Shown: positions 7,900-16,969, numbered from the stretch's first letter. The stretch is DNA of 64,000 bases from an uncultured Pseudomonadota bacterium (GCA_902799835.1 CADCCF010000005.1:62001-126000), one strand, 5' to 3'. A program made the numbers and translations. The notes: generated by a model not told the origin, from the sequence alone.

Positions 7900-8748
7900 C
7901 TATCTATTTAATAAAATTGTCAGTTTATTACCTTTTAGCATCCAAGTGGCAGAAGCCGGAGTTATGCTTCCATCCTCTGAAAGCAGTCCATATTTACGAT
8001 ATATTTTTGTTACCCCTGCAAGATAATTTCTTCCTTTATTTATAGAAAGCTTTTCACTAAATTCATTGTTAAAACAAACAGAAATAGATGTTTGCTCTAA
8101 GGGGATTCTATCTAAAATTATTCTTGGAATAGATAAGATCCTTGCTCGTATATCATTTGCTGTAATTTTCTTTTCTACAGTAATGACATCTACTGAAGAT
8201 GAATTTTGATTATTTTCCGAAGCAAGAATAGGTTTTACAGTTATATCAGACATCAATTTATCCATAGATTGTGAACTAAATATAGGCTTATAAACAAAAC
8301 CTAGTTCATTATCTATACAACTATCAACCAGAGTTCTCCCATCAATTAAGATTATTGGAGGATTTCTTAAGTTTTCAAATTCATCACGAGTTGGCTTTGA
8401 AAATTTAGCTGTTGTTATAAAAATACCTGTTGAACTAAGTTTAGCTGCATTATAAGCAAAAGCCTTAACTGTATCTATGCTGATATTACTTGATGGCTTA
8501 TATCTTTTTGCTTGGACGCAGTATTTTATGTAATCTTGACCATCTAAATCACCAATGCCATTACGAATAGCTATTAAATCTATTCCCCCATCACGAGAAG
8601 GTTGAGTTACAACAACTTCTTCCAGTCCTATCTTTTCTAGATAAGTTTTTAAAAATTTTTCAAATTTATAACCATCCTCAAAATAGCTGTAAAACTGATT
8701 AATAATGGAATCATATTCGTCATCGGATAAATTAATATTATGTTTCAT
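7900..8748 (-). CDS. Mrr-like restriction endonuclease
   Basis: The 282-residue protein has an Mrr-type PD-(D/E)XK nuclease domain: FEKFL with Glu at residue 30, DGGID with the catalytic Asp at 57, and QAKR with Gln79 and Lys81. The C-terminal 90 residues form a separate part with an IRARILSIP segment and probably sense DNA or a partner. Mrr enzymes cut methylated or foreign DNA without a cognate methylase. It is convergent with the DGQHR gene (42 bp between the stops) and lies just inside the right 47-bp repeat. A nuclease of this kind must tolerate the island's own GATC methylation. Confidence 0.87.
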   Translation of the reverse strand: MKHNINLSDDEYDSIINQFYSYFEDGYKFEKFLKTYLEKIGLEEVVVTQPSRDGGIDLIAIRNGIGDLDGQDYIKYCVQAKRYKPSSNISIDTVKAFAYNAAKLSSTGIFITTAKFSKPTRDEFENLRNPPIILIDGRTLVDSCIDNELGFVYKPIFSSQSMDKLMSDITVKPILASENNQNSSSVDVITVEKKITANDIRARILSIPRIILDRIPLEQTSISVCFNNEFSEKLSINKGRNYLAGVTKIYRKYGLLSEDGSITPASATWMLKGNKLTILLNR

Positions 8749-8873
8749 TGGAAGCTCACTTTTTTACTATTATAAGTAACAGGATATTATGAAATGATTA
8801 TATTTCAAGCAAATTTCTAAAATAATAACCTGTTTCATTTGGTATAATTTTCTCATTTTCACCAAATAACATG

Positions 8874-8920
8874 CATTCTTTGCAAAATTTTTGCAAAGAA
8901 TGGCAGTTAATAGCTAAAAA
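8874..8920. repeat. Right copy of 47-bp palindromic direct repeat
   Basis: This has the same orientation and length as 1964-2010, with six differences. Its palindrome is one base pair longer (ATTCTTTGCAAAA, T, TTTTGCAAAGAAT). It closes the segment that holds the recombinase and restriction genes and lies 101 bp before the J-domain gene. Confidence 0.8.
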
Positions 8921-9020
8921 GTGGCAAATTAACGCATCAGAACAATTCTTATTCAAATATGTTTACTTTTCAAAATATGCTTTTTATAATCACTAAAGAC
9001 TTATAAATTGGAGTGAATAT

Positions 9021-9899
9021 ATGAGTGCATTGGCTTGGCTTATCGGGACTGTATTAACGGCTGGAATTCTTTCCTCGGGTAAGAAAAAGGAGCTTGATGC
9101 TTATCAGTTGTTAAGCAAGCAAGGCGATAAGATGTTTGATGAGGCGTGGGAAAAACGCCAGAAAAGAGCTAATAAGAAAAATGCTTATGATGTATTAGGA
9201 ATTGAGCCGACAGCAACATCAGAAGAAATAAAAGCAGCCTATAAGGCTATGGTGAAGCGGTATCATCCCGACCATAACGAAAGCAAAAATGCGGCATCTC
9301 AATTCAGAGCCGTTAAAAAGGCTTATGATATTTTGAAAGATGAGGAGAAAAAAGCCGAGTATGATGCTAATATACTTCCTCGGGCAAAAAAGGTTTTACT
9401 GGTAGGCTTTTCGGTTCAGCAGTTACGATTGACTTTGGCTGAACACATGAAGATTGATTCCAAAACGATTAAATTCACGCAAACCGGTGATGTTTTTATC
9501 AATGATGAATTTTCCGCCTGCTGGTGCGAATTTGGTGGTTTCTTTGTTTATTATGAACCGCAAACAGCTAAAAACATTAAGTTTGACGATACTATCCACG
9601 AGGTTATCTTTTATACTTCTTATAGTATGTATGAGTTAGAAGAAATGATAGCAATGAGTTTCGGTTGTATGTCATCAGCAATAGAGCTTAAGTATAACGG
9701 ATTTGATTTGAGTAGCGGAATAGTCTTAAAATATGGCGAGTATGCACTATGTTGGCGACAAATTAATGAAGACTACTATGAATATTATATTCCGACAGTT
9801 TATTATACGCCTGAAGGAATAAACACCGAAGAAGACGATTTTGATGACTTTGACCTTTCTGACGAACCGGAAGATGTTAAGGAAATAAGTCACAGTTAA
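9021..9899 (+). CDS. J-domain (DnaJ-like) protein with N-terminal hydrophobic anchor
   Basis: The 292-residue protein starts with a hydrophobic stretch (residues 3-19) that may anchor it in the membrane. A J domain follows at about residues 52-112 with the essential HPD at about 83-85 and the usual AYDVLG beginning, so it should stimulate an Hsp70. The remaining 180 residues have no Gly/Phe or zinc-finger regions and end in a very acidic tail (EEDDFDDFD), so it is not classical DnaJ. It converges with the replication-like winged-helix gene and the two stops overlap by four bases. Plasmid-borne J-proteins sometimes assist Rep proteins; that link is inference. Confidence 0.85.
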   Translation: MSALAWLIGTVLTAGILSSGKKKELDAYQLLSKQGDKMFDEAWEKRQKRANKKNAYDVLGIEPTATSEEIKAAYKAMVKRYHPDHNESKNAASQFRAVKKAYDILKDEEKKAEYDANILPRAKKVLLVGFSVQQLRLTLAEHMKIDSKTIKFTQTGDVFINDEFSACWCEFGGFFVYYEPQTAKNIKFDDTIHEVIFYTSYSMYELEEMIAMSFGCMSSAIELKYNGFDLSSGIVLKYGEYALCWRQINEDYYEYYIPTVYYTPEGINTEEDDFDDFDLSDEPEDVKEISHS

Positions 9900-10417
9900 G
9901 CAGCCGCTTGTACATCCATCATCTGCCCAATCATCATATCAATCTGCTCTTTGGTGCAGCCTTGGGCAGTGAAGATGTTTTCCAGTTGCTTAACCCTTAA
10001 TTCTGCTTGGAAAAGTTTGCTCTGTAGGCTTGTATTTTCTCTTTCCAGTGTCTCTATACGGATTTTAGCCAATTCAAGCTCATGGGCGGAATATTGGGCT
10101 TCTCTTTCATAGTATTCCTTATCATCTCTCAAGGATTTCTTATCAATATTATTCATATTCTCAATAATTGGTGCAAATTCTTTACCGGTATAGACCATAT
10201 GGCGGCGTCCTTGCTTATCATAGCCCAATTGTAAATATTCCAGCTTAACAAGTTTAGCAATGGCTTTCCTAACGGTATCAGGCTGAACATCAACACATTT
10301 GGCGATGTTTTTATTATCTCCGAAGAATGTCGGATGTTTGGGATTTTTAGTGCGATAGATAACTAATTGTATGATTAATCTTTCTGTAACAGACAGTTCT
10401 GTTTTACTTCTACTCAT
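9896..10417 (-). CDS. Winged-helix protein, possible replication initiator or iteron-binding regulator
   Basis: The 173-residue protein has an N-terminal winged helix-turn-helix (about residues 8-75: TERLIIQLV, NIAKCVDVQPDTVRKAIAKL, then a wing around RRHMVYT) of the HTH_36 kind found in plasmid and phage replication proteins. A long coiled coil follows (about 90-155). It is shorter than most Rep proteins. Six iterons begin 54 bp upstream of its start codon and an AT-rich tract lies beyond them, so it probably binds those iterons, as an initiator or an autoregulator. The convergent J-domain gene shares its last bases. Confidence 0.7.
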   Translation of the reverse strand: MSRSKTELSVTERLIIQLVIYRTKNPKHPTFFGDNKNIAKCVDVQPDTVRKAIAKLVKLEYLQLGYDKQGRRHMVYTGKEFAPIIENMNNIDKKSLRDDKEYYEREAQYSAHELELAKIRIETLERENTSLQSKLFQAELRVKQLENIFTAQGCTKEQIDMMIGQMMDVQAAA

Positions 10418-10470
10418 ATTGTTTCCTTTAATAAATTCCTATAATTATTTATCAGGGAAAATAAGGCTTT

Positions 10471-10602
10471 GGCATTTATATCCGCCCCCTTGGCATCTAT
10501 ATCCGGATTTTTGAGGTTTTTGGCACGTATATCCGGTTTTGGTGGCATTTATATCCGGTTTGGGCGGCACGTATATCCGGTTTAGGCGGCACGTATATCC
10601 GG
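10471..10602. repeat. Six iterons, consensus GGCACGTATATCCGG
   Basis: Copies start at 10471, 10492, 10522, 10544, 10566 and 10588. The last four are spaced exactly 22 bp apart, two helical turns, so a protein would contact the same DNA face each time. Three copies read GGCACGTATATCCGG; the others read GGCATTTATATCCG(G) or GGCATCTATATCCGG. Same-direction repeats with helical phasing next to a winged-helix gene are typical of plasmid replication origins and of Rep autoregulation. Confidence 0.85.
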
Positions 10603-10659
10603 CTTTGAAAATCCAAACACCTTGTAAAATAAGGGTTAAAGGGCAATTTTTTGCTCCTA

Positions 10660-10702
10660 AAATATAATATAATATAATAGAAAATATATTTTAAAATAGA
10701 GC
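10660..10702. other. AT-rich tract beside the iterons (candidate unwinding element)
   Basis: Short tandem repeats of ATAAT/ATATA type run without G or C for most of 40 bases, about 60 bp past the last iteron. Iteron plasmids have such an unwinding element beside the repeats. I found no good DnaA box (TTWTNCACA) nearby, which weakens the case for an active origin. Confidence 0.45.
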
Positions 10703-11011
10703 ACTTTTTGTCCGGAATTAAAATAGAAAACCAAAGTAATTTCCTGATGAATTAATAATAACAAATGAGCAAATAGATTCGCAAAAATAAAATCTGCAAT
10801 TAATGACGAAAATAATATTGACGACAAATGACTCGTATAAAAATTGAGGTTCAATTTAACTGATAACAAAATCAAAGGAAAATGGAAATTCAGTGGGGCG
10901 AGGGCTTTTCGTGGAAAAAATATAGAAGTTTACGTGTAATGAAACGCTTATGGCTTGACAACAGAGACATATGATGAAAATATAGACATAGATTGATTTT
11001 AGGAATAAGCG

Positions 11012-11632
11012 ATGTGTGAGACGATTTGTTTTATAATACAAGAAATTCAAAATTTTTGCTTAATTGGTTGGAGTTATATATTAAAACTTATAAAATGTAT
11101 ATTTGAGATAGAAACATTATTAGCAATATTTGGGGGATACATTGCTTGGCAACAATGGCAAACCAGTGAGAGAAAACGTAAGCAAGATTTATTTGAAAAA
11201 CGTTATGACAATCTATATCTACCAATACTAAAATGTTCAGAAAGCATCATGCATATCAAGGATAGCAAAGTTTCAAAAGAGAAGAGAAAACAGCAGATAG
11301 AAAATGAAATAGCAGAATTTTGGAAGCAATATAACAAGTATAAATTTTTAATTTCTGAACAAGATGATGAAAAATTAAATAATCACTACAAATATATTTT
11401 GGAAATTGTTCAGAATAATGGGGCAAGTGATGTTGAACAATTGGGTAATCTATTTGCTCTTTTAGGTCATTTATCACAAATGGAAATGTTATTGGCACAA
11501 TATTTGAGAATTGAACAAGGAAGTCTGCTTTATAAAATTAGAAAGTGTTTTCAAAAAAAATACAGCATGAAAGAAATAATAACAATGCTTGCTAATTCTT
11601 CGCAACAGCAAGATAATAATGCTAAAAAATAG
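11012..11632 (+). CDS. Membrane-anchored hypothetical protein with cytoplasmic helical domain
   Basis: This 206-residue protein has hydrophobic segments at about residues 14-28 and 33-46. A YIAWQQWQ.SERKRKQDLFEKRY stretch follows, of a kind seen in many small element-encoded membrane proteins, then a mostly helical cytoplasmic region. I do not recognise a named family. A TTGACA lies about 50 bp upstream with a poor -10. It stands alone between the iteron region and an ankyrin gene. A membrane sensor or effector in a defence or maintenance role is possible but not supported by any motif. Confidence 0.65.
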   Translation: MCETICFIIQEIQNFCLIGWSYILKLIKCIFEIETLLAIFGGYIAWQQWQTSERKRKQDLFEKRYDNLYLPILKCSESIMHIKDSKVSKEKRKQQIENEIAEFWKQYNKYKFLISEQDDEKLNNHYKYILEIVQNNGASDVEQLGNLFALLGHLSQMEMLLAQYLRIEQGSLLYKIRKCFQKKYSMKEIITMLANSSQQQDNNAKK

Positions 11633-11850
11633 AAAAATGCTATCGGTTACCCAATAGCACTTGAGATGAAATTTATATTGAAACAATACGAGCAGAAATC
11701 TGCTACACATATATTTATCTTGATTTTATCGTTATTCGCAATCAAAAAATTATCATTTTCATTTTTGTTCAAATCAAAATAGCCAAATTGCTCCTGATAA
11801 ATATTTTTGTGAGGGGAACTCACGGAATTTAACTTTTAAACAATAGGAGT

Positions 11851-12456
11851 ATGATGATGCTAAAAACTTATAATAAAGAAAATAACACCTATAGTCGTTA
11901 CTTCCACGTTTCAGAAATAGAAGCTGCTTTAGAGAAAATGAAGCAAATCAGCAGTCGTGTGGAATATAGACCTTTTGACGAGCTTCCTAATAGAAATCAA
12001 ATAGAAGATTACCACGTAACCATTGATGATGCTAATAGCTTGGAAAGGATGTTTGCAGATAATCCGGCTTTCAAATTGGAACACCCGATGGATATTATGA
12101 GAAGAACCATATTGTTAGTGGCTTGCGGTATGAGTGAAGACACCGAAGGAATTGAATACTTGATTAACAAAGGTGCGGAAATTAACCGAAATGATTTGAT
12201 TGGCGAAAATGCTTTAATGTATATCATTCAGAACCCAAATATGCCAACAGAAGAAAAGCTGAAAGCTGTTCAATTACTGATAGACCATGGAATTGATGTT
12301 AATTGGCTTAATAGCCGTTTTGAAACACCTTTGATGATGGCATTAAATCAGATTGAAATAGAAGTTGCCGACCTTTTAATAGAAAATGGTGGAATTGTTT
12401 ATAAACCTCCATTCAGACCACAAGAAGAAAATACCGAAGAAGAAAACAAAGAATAA
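11851..12456 (+). CDS. Ankyrin-repeat protein
   Basis: The 201-residue protein has a unique N-terminal region and then about three ankyrin repeats: an EGIEYLINKGAEINRND unit, a KAVQLLIDHGIDVNW unit and a VADLLIENGG unit, all with the usual turn of a conserved Gly and Asp/Asn. Ankyrin repeats bind other proteins. No signal peptide is seen. Three ATG codons stand in a row behind AGGAG, so the true start may be 3-6 bases later. A hairpin terminator follows at 12477. A second ankyrin gene lies at 17064; the two differ in sequence. Confidence 0.85.
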   Translation: MMMLKTYNKENNTYSRYFHVSEIEAALEKMKQISSRVEYRPFDELPNRNQIEDYHVTIDDANSLERMFADNPAFKLEHPMDIMRRTILLVACGMSEDTEGIEYLINKGAEINRNDLIGENALMYIIQNPNMPTEEKLKAVQLLIDHGIDVNWLNSRFETPLMMALNQIEIEVADLLIENGGIVYKPPFRPQEENTEEENKE

Positions 12457-12476
12457 CTCCTGACATATGTTCTGCC

Positions 12477-12510
12477 AAGCCGCTGCAAGAAATTGTGGCG
12501 GTTTTCTTAT
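12477..12510 (+). terminator. Rho-independent terminator after ankyrin gene
   Basis: AAGCCGC at 12477-12483 pairs with GCGGTTT at 12498-12504 (one G-T pair), followed by a T-rich tract. Confidence 0.65.
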
Positions 12511-12572
12511 TTTATTTTAAAGAACAAAACAAGAACGATTTTTTCTTGACAAATGGTTTTTAAGCCATAATA

Positions 12573-13115
12573 ATGAACCTTATGAAAAAAGTGCTATTTG
12601 TTATTTTAGTCGGATTATTTGTTTGTCTTCCTTGTGCTGCAAAGGTTGATGTTAAGTTTACGCCTTCAAATGATTGTGAAGACTCCATTATTAAGTATAT
12701 TAATTCTTCAGAAAAGACGATTGATATAGCAGTATATTCAATTAACAATGATAAAATTGTTGATGCTTTGAAAAATGCTTATGATAGAGGTGTTAAGTTA
12801 AGAATTTTAACTGATAAATTACAAGCTTCGGCAAAATCATCAAAAGTTATTGATTTATACAAATATGGCATTAACATAAGAGTTAATAGCAAACACAAAA
12901 TAGAACATAATAAATTTGCGATTTATGATAGGCAAGTAGCATCTACAGGCTCTTTTAATTGGACTAACCCAGCAAGTGATAAGAATAGTGAAAACTGCGT
13001 GTTTTTAGTCCAAGATAAAAACGCTGTAAACAAGTATTGCCAACGTTTTGAGCAACTTTGGAGTATGAATACACAACAAAAGTCGGATAACTGGTTTAAG
13101 AACAAGGGAATTTGA
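12573..13115 (+). CDS. Secreted PLD-family endonuclease (Nuc-like)
   Basis: The 180-residue protein has a signal peptide (positive start, hydrophobic core, ending near CAA) and one phospholipase D-type HKD motif: H.NKFAIYD near residue 110, followed by TGSFNW. Single-motif PLD proteins of this size are the Nuc group, known from plasmid pKM101, which dimerise and cut DNA or RNA without metal ions. It should act in the periplasm or outside. TTGACA at 12546 lies very close to the ATG at 12573, so the start could instead be the ATG at 12582. Its stop lies 2 bp before the next gene's likely ATG, so they are coupled. Confidence 0.87.
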   Translation: MNLMKKVLFVILVGLFVCLPCAAKVDVKFTPSNDCEDSIIKYINSSEKTIDIAVYSINNDKIVDALKNAYDRGVKLRILTDKLQASAKSSKVIDLYKYGINIRVNSKHKIEHNKFAIYDRQVASTGSFNWTNPASDKNSENCVFLVQDKNAVNKYCQRFEQLWSMNTQQKSDNWFKNKGI

Positions 13116-13117
13116 TA

Positions 13118-14488
13118 ATGATTAATATAAAAAAGTTTGTTTTACTGTTGATTGGTTCATTATTAATAGCATTTAACACAATAGCTAAAGAAGATGTTAT
13201 TAATACAAATGCTGATAATATTTTACAGAACTATACTAAAAACGGATTAAAATATTTTTCAAAAGGACATTCAAAAGCAGAAGGATTAAATATTGAGATT
13301 AAATTTCCTTCTGAATGGCAAGCCAAGGAAGGAAATCGTCCACACATTGTTCAGAAATTTGTTTCAAAAGATGATCCGTGTACTTGCAATTTGCTTGTAA
13401 AAAACACTCCAGAAACCTTTTCTTCAAAAGAATGGGAAGAAATGATACAAGACACTGAAGGTGTTAAAAATGTTTTATTTTCTGATATAGAAACTAAAGA
13501 TATAAAGGTGACTCCTACAAAATATAGTGGTATTCCAGGCGTCCTTTCAGAGGTTGTGTATAAAGGAGAGCAGGCAGGAATCACTATATTTTTTAATGGT
13601 ATTTCGCACATTTTGTTTTTTAAGGATAAAATGATTAGTCTTGATTGTGCAGTTGGGACCCCAAAACAAGAAGTATCATCTGAACTTATGAAAAAATATT
13701 ATTCAGTATTCAGAAAAATGGGAAATGATATAATTTTACATAACAAATACACCGAAGAAGATGCGGAGGAATCTGTCCAAAAACCTACTAAAATAGAAAA
13801 TAATAACTTAATTTCAAATGTTAGTCCTTTAATTATTCTTATTTTTGCATATGGATTAGGTTTATTGGTGCCATTAATTATTCGTTTTGCTTGTAAGAAA
13901 AGACTACCAAAATCCTTATCTTTTCTTATTGTGTTTTCTTTAATGTTAGTTCAATTTGTTATTATAGAATCATTTACCAGTGATTATGAAAACAATAAGT
14001 ACTTAGGTTTATTGGTTGCTGCTTTTATCGGGTATGGTATAATTGTTGAGAAAGAAGATTCAAAGGTCATAGAGACAAGTAAAGAAGATAAAGAAAGTAA
14101 AAAAGAAGATAAAGAAAATAAAATAATAACAGAAAATACTAATGAGAAATGCGATAAATTTCCATTATCTCGTTTATTAGTGGCTTCATTTTTAGGAGCA
14201 CTTTTAGCATATGTGTCTAGTGCAAACATGAAATTTATTGAACACGAGGTTTTTTATACTGTTTCATATACAAGAATGTTTATAATATCCTTGTTGATGT
14301 GTTCAGTACCAATGAGTATTGCGTATCTTAGAAAAATACAAAAAAGAGAAATAGTTTATTGGTTATCTTTTTTGGGATTGATATGTCCATTTGGACTAGT
14401 AATACTTGTAATAGCTTTAGTAATTTCAATATTTGGCAAGAAGCAATCTACAGTTGAAAACATTACTGGTAAAAAAGCAGATGAATAG
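13118..14488 (+). CDS. Membrane protein with periplasmic N-terminal domain, unknown
   Basis: The 456-residue protein starts with a signal-like segment, then about 200 periplasmic residues with an FPSEWQAKEG region like PsbP/DcrB-type folds. Two transmembrane segments follow, then a highly charged Lys/Glu/Asp linker (around residues 310-345), and finally about three more membrane segments. I cannot name a family. The longest frame begins with TTG at 13112; the ATG at 13118 is more likely. It follows the PLD nuclease by 2 bp, so the two probably form an operon; the membrane protein may act with the secreted nuclease. Confidence 0.75.
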   Translation: MINIKKFVLLLIGSLLIAFNTIAKEDVINTNADNILQNYTKNGLKYFSKGHSKAEGLNIEIKFPSEWQAKEGNRPHIVQKFVSKDDPCTCNLLVKNTPETFSSKEWEEMIQDTEGVKNVLFSDIETKDIKVTPTKYSGIPGVLSEVVYKGEQAGITIFFNGISHILFFKDKMISLDCAVGTPKQEVSSELMKKYYSVFRKMGNDIILHNKYTEEDAEESVQKPTKIENNNLISNVSPLIILIFAYGLGLLVPLIIRFACKKRLPKSLSFLIVFSLMLVQFVIIESFTSDYENNKYLGLLVAAFIGYGIIVEKEDSKVIETSKEDKESKKEDKENKIITENTNEKCDKFPLSRLLVASFLGALLAYVSSANMKFIEHEVFYTVSYTRMFIISLLMCSVPMSIAYLRKIQKREIVYWLSFLGLICPFGLVILVIALVISIFGKKQSTVENITGKKADE

Positions 14489-14523
14489 AATTTAATGTAT
14501 TTAATATAAAAGAGGACAGACAA

Positions 14524-15666
14524 ATGCCTAAATCAGTTAATAAAAAGGAAAATGTAAAAACAATATCTAATCTAAAGAAATTTGTTTGGATAATTATCGT
14601 TATTGTTTTTTTTATAGTGCTTTACGCATTACCATTAGCTGTAAACAGATATAGTTATAAGAGTAAGAAAATTTCATTTCCTAATGAAAAAGAAGAAATA
14701 ATGACATATCATGAGATGAAAGCAAAATTATATGAATCTTCTTCTATTAATCATTCGGAATTTGATGATGAAAATATTATAATACAGTACAATATGCTTC
14801 CTCATGGAGAAATATCTATATCAGATACATATAGATTATCAGATTGCAAACAAGACAATAATTGTTATTTGATTAATGGAACAAGGTATTATAAAAATGG
14901 TTCATTGAGAACCCAGTTAGATTGTAAAGCTTATAAAACACCGTTTTTGTTTTTACATATATTATATGATGTTTTTGTTTTTGGAGATGGTATAATTCCA
15001 ATAATGACGTATGACTGTACAAGAAAAGAAATATATGAAAATGGTTCAATAAGATTAGAAGCACATTACATTGATGGTGAAGTTTTTAGTGGTAGTGTTG
15101 AAGAACGAGCTATGAGCGATATGACAGATAATAATGTAACCGTGCATAATTTGTGTAGCCATGTAATGAATTCGTGCAAAAAATATCACTCAACATTATA
15201 TTATCAAGAAAAAAAATGCATAAAAGGAAGTGATGGATATTCTTCTTCAAATAATAATTGCAAAGAAGAAGAATATATTCCCAAGAAAACAGGAGGTTAT
15301 TGGTATAAGTCGTATTATCCTAGTGGCATTTTAAAAAATGAACAAGAATCTCAAGATAATCACGATAATACATGGACTTCAAAAATATTTGAAGAAAATG
15401 GTAAATTAAAAGAGAAAATTATAGAAAAAGGAAATAATAGAACAGAATATTATTATCTGCACGGAGAATTGAGGACAGTTGTTAAACGAAATAAAAAAAA
15501 TAAAAAATATAGCGTAGAAGCATATTCATATTCAGGAGACTTAAACTACGAAGCAGAATTTGATGGTAAAAAATTGTTAAAAGCATATGAGTACCATGGT
15601 GGAGAAAAACAAAAAATGTCTATTGCTAAAGTTCAGAAGATATTTCATGTAGATGTAGAAGAATAA
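14524..15666 (+). CDS. Membrane-anchored MORN-like (YwqK-type) repeat protein
   Basis: This 380-residue protein has one N-terminal transmembrane anchor (about residues 18-40), after which the chain is outside the cytoplasm. It contains scattered MORN_2 repeats of the YYKNGSLR, YENGSIRLEAHYIDGE and YYPSGILKNE kind. Such repeats are found in YwqK-type antitoxins and in many uncharacterised surface proteins. It also has a Cys-rich middle (several CK and NC pairs). An AGAGGACA site precedes the ATG by 7 bases. A larger and more regular relative lies at 22153-23694. Function unknown; protein binding or envelope attachment is likely. Confidence 0.8.
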   Translation: MPKSVNKKENVKTISNLKKFVWIIIVIVFFIVLYALPLAVNRYSYKSKKISFPNEKEEIMTYHEMKAKLYESSSINHSEFDDENIIIQYNMLPHGEISISDTYRLSDCKQDNNCYLINGTRYYKNGSLRTQLDCKAYKTPFLFLHILYDVFVFGDGIIPIMTYDCTRKEIYENGSIRLEAHYIDGEVFSGSVEERAMSDMTDNNVTVHNLCSHVMNSCKKYHSTLYYQEKKCIKGSDGYSSSNNNCKEEEYIPKKTGGYWYKSYYPSGILKNEQESQDNHDNTWTSKIFEENGKLKEKIIEKGNNRTEYYYLHGELRTVVKRNKKNKKYSVEAYSYSGDLNYEAEFDGKKLLKAYEYHGGEKQKMSIAKVQKIFHVDVEE

Positions 15667-15773
15667 TGCAGATTAAAAAGTTGGAATTTTGCAATTGGTT
15701 ATAATTGAATTATATTTTTCTATTATATGCATGCATAGTAATTAGAAAGATACAGTTCTATAGTAACAAAAAA

Positions 15774-16778
15774 TTACATTACTTTTAATTTGGCAATGCA
15801 ATTTTTAAACTCAGGATGTTCTTTAATTATATTCTTAGCATATGCAAAGCAATCGTGTTTTGCAACTAAATATCTATCAGAAAAACTTAGCTGAAGATAA
15901 TTAAAAAAATGTCCCTCATCTTTTTGATATATACATCCTCCATTTTCCATAGCTTTATACCTATCATAAAAAAGTTTTGACTGGTTAGTTAGTATATTAT
16001 ATGGAGGCAATAGGGTTTTGCAGTGATATGCCAGAATTACGCGAGGAGATAGTGGCAAATAAATTTCAATACCAGGAACAAGTAGTCCAATATTACCATA
16101 AGGTTTGTAATCATTCTTGTTATCCAAAACAACTGGGCAATCAGAAATATATAAATCATCCTCTAATACATCTATCAAAAACATGTTTTTCGTTAAAAAT
16201 AATATCTTTGCATCTTCAATAGCAAATTCTCCTAATTTTGTTATATTCATTAATTTAGCAAATATATCAAAATCCTTTCCAATATTATCTTCTTGCCACT
16301 TTTCATAGGATCCTGATTTCATTGCACCAGCATCATAAAATTCCTTTATTTTATTTGCCATGGTCTTTGTTATTGTTTTTATATCATTACGCTGATGCGA
16401 TGTTCTTAACATTTGTAAGGACGTAAACAAACATAACATAAATTTTTCTTTATCAGTTAATACTGCTAAGCTTTTATGAGATAATACTTTTTTTACAATT
16501 TCTCCTGTCCTAGTCTCTACTTCTGTGATTGCTTTATCGCAGGATAAGATAACATCTTTAGGAATTTCTCCAATACTTGCTTGAAGTTCTTCTTTCGTTT
16601 TAGGTTGATTTTCGCATATTTTTTCCAAAGATAAGTTATAAAAATCATCTTGAGAGCAAACGCTTTTAATGTTCTTTTGTTCTACTCTTCCTGTTTTTTT
16701 ATCATATCTATAAACTATTTTGTTTTTTGAAAAATTTTTTAATAAAAACCTTGGAACATAATGTTGATTAGAGCTCAT
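15774..16778 (-). CDS. DUF4238-family protein
   Basis: The 334-residue protein begins SSNQHYVPRFLLKNF, the signature opening of DUF4238, and has later conserved blocks such as MLCLFTSLQMLRTSHQRN and FLIDVLEDDLYISDCPVV. The family has no established function that I can state with confidence. Members are widespread on mobile elements. No membrane segment or signal peptide is seen. It is a single gene, transcribed against both neighbours, with gaps of about 100 and 285 bp, so it has its own promoter. A defence role is a guess from its surroundings only. Confidence 0.85.
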   Translation of the reverse strand: MSSNQHYVPRFLLKNFSKNKIVYRYDKKTGRVEQKNIKSVCSQDDFYNLSLEKICENQPKTKEELQASIGEIPKDVILSCDKAITEVETRTGEIVKKVLSHKSLAVLTDKEKFMLCLFTSLQMLRTSHQRNDIKTITKTMANKIKEFYDAGAMKSGSYEKWQEDNIGKDFDIFAKLMNITKLGEFAIEDAKILFLTKNMFLIDVLEDDLYISDCPVVLDNKNDYKPYGNIGLLVPGIEIYLPLSPRVILAYHCKTLLPPYNILTNQSKLFYDRYKAMENGGCIYQKDEGHFFNYLQLSFSDRYLVAKHDCFAYAKNIIKEHPEFKNCIAKLKVM

Positions 16779-16969
16779 TTTTTTTATTCCTATTTATATA
16801 CTTGTTTTTTCTTCAAAATATGATTTTTATGTGATTACCTGCATTTTCTGATATTTTACTTTATGCTTGAGTAAAAAACAATAAAATTTCTATCTGATTC
16901 AATCTATTGAATTTAAAAGAAAATCATGCAAAAACATGGACTTAAGTGTATTTTTTACTAAAAAAGTGC

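Larger units (their letters stand above)
10418..11011. other. Gene-free region with iterons and AT-rich tract
   Basis: This 594-bp stretch has no convincing gene. It contains the iteron array at 10471-10602, an AT-only run around 10660-10700 and a TTGACA at 10955-10960 before the 11012 gene. Small open frames on the minus strand look like chance in AT-rich DNA. Confidence 0.6.

Noticed and set aside
10471..10602. CRISPR array
   Set aside because: The repeats are 15 bp with 22-bp periodicity, leaving only about 7 bp between them, so they are iterons and not CRISPR repeats with spacers.
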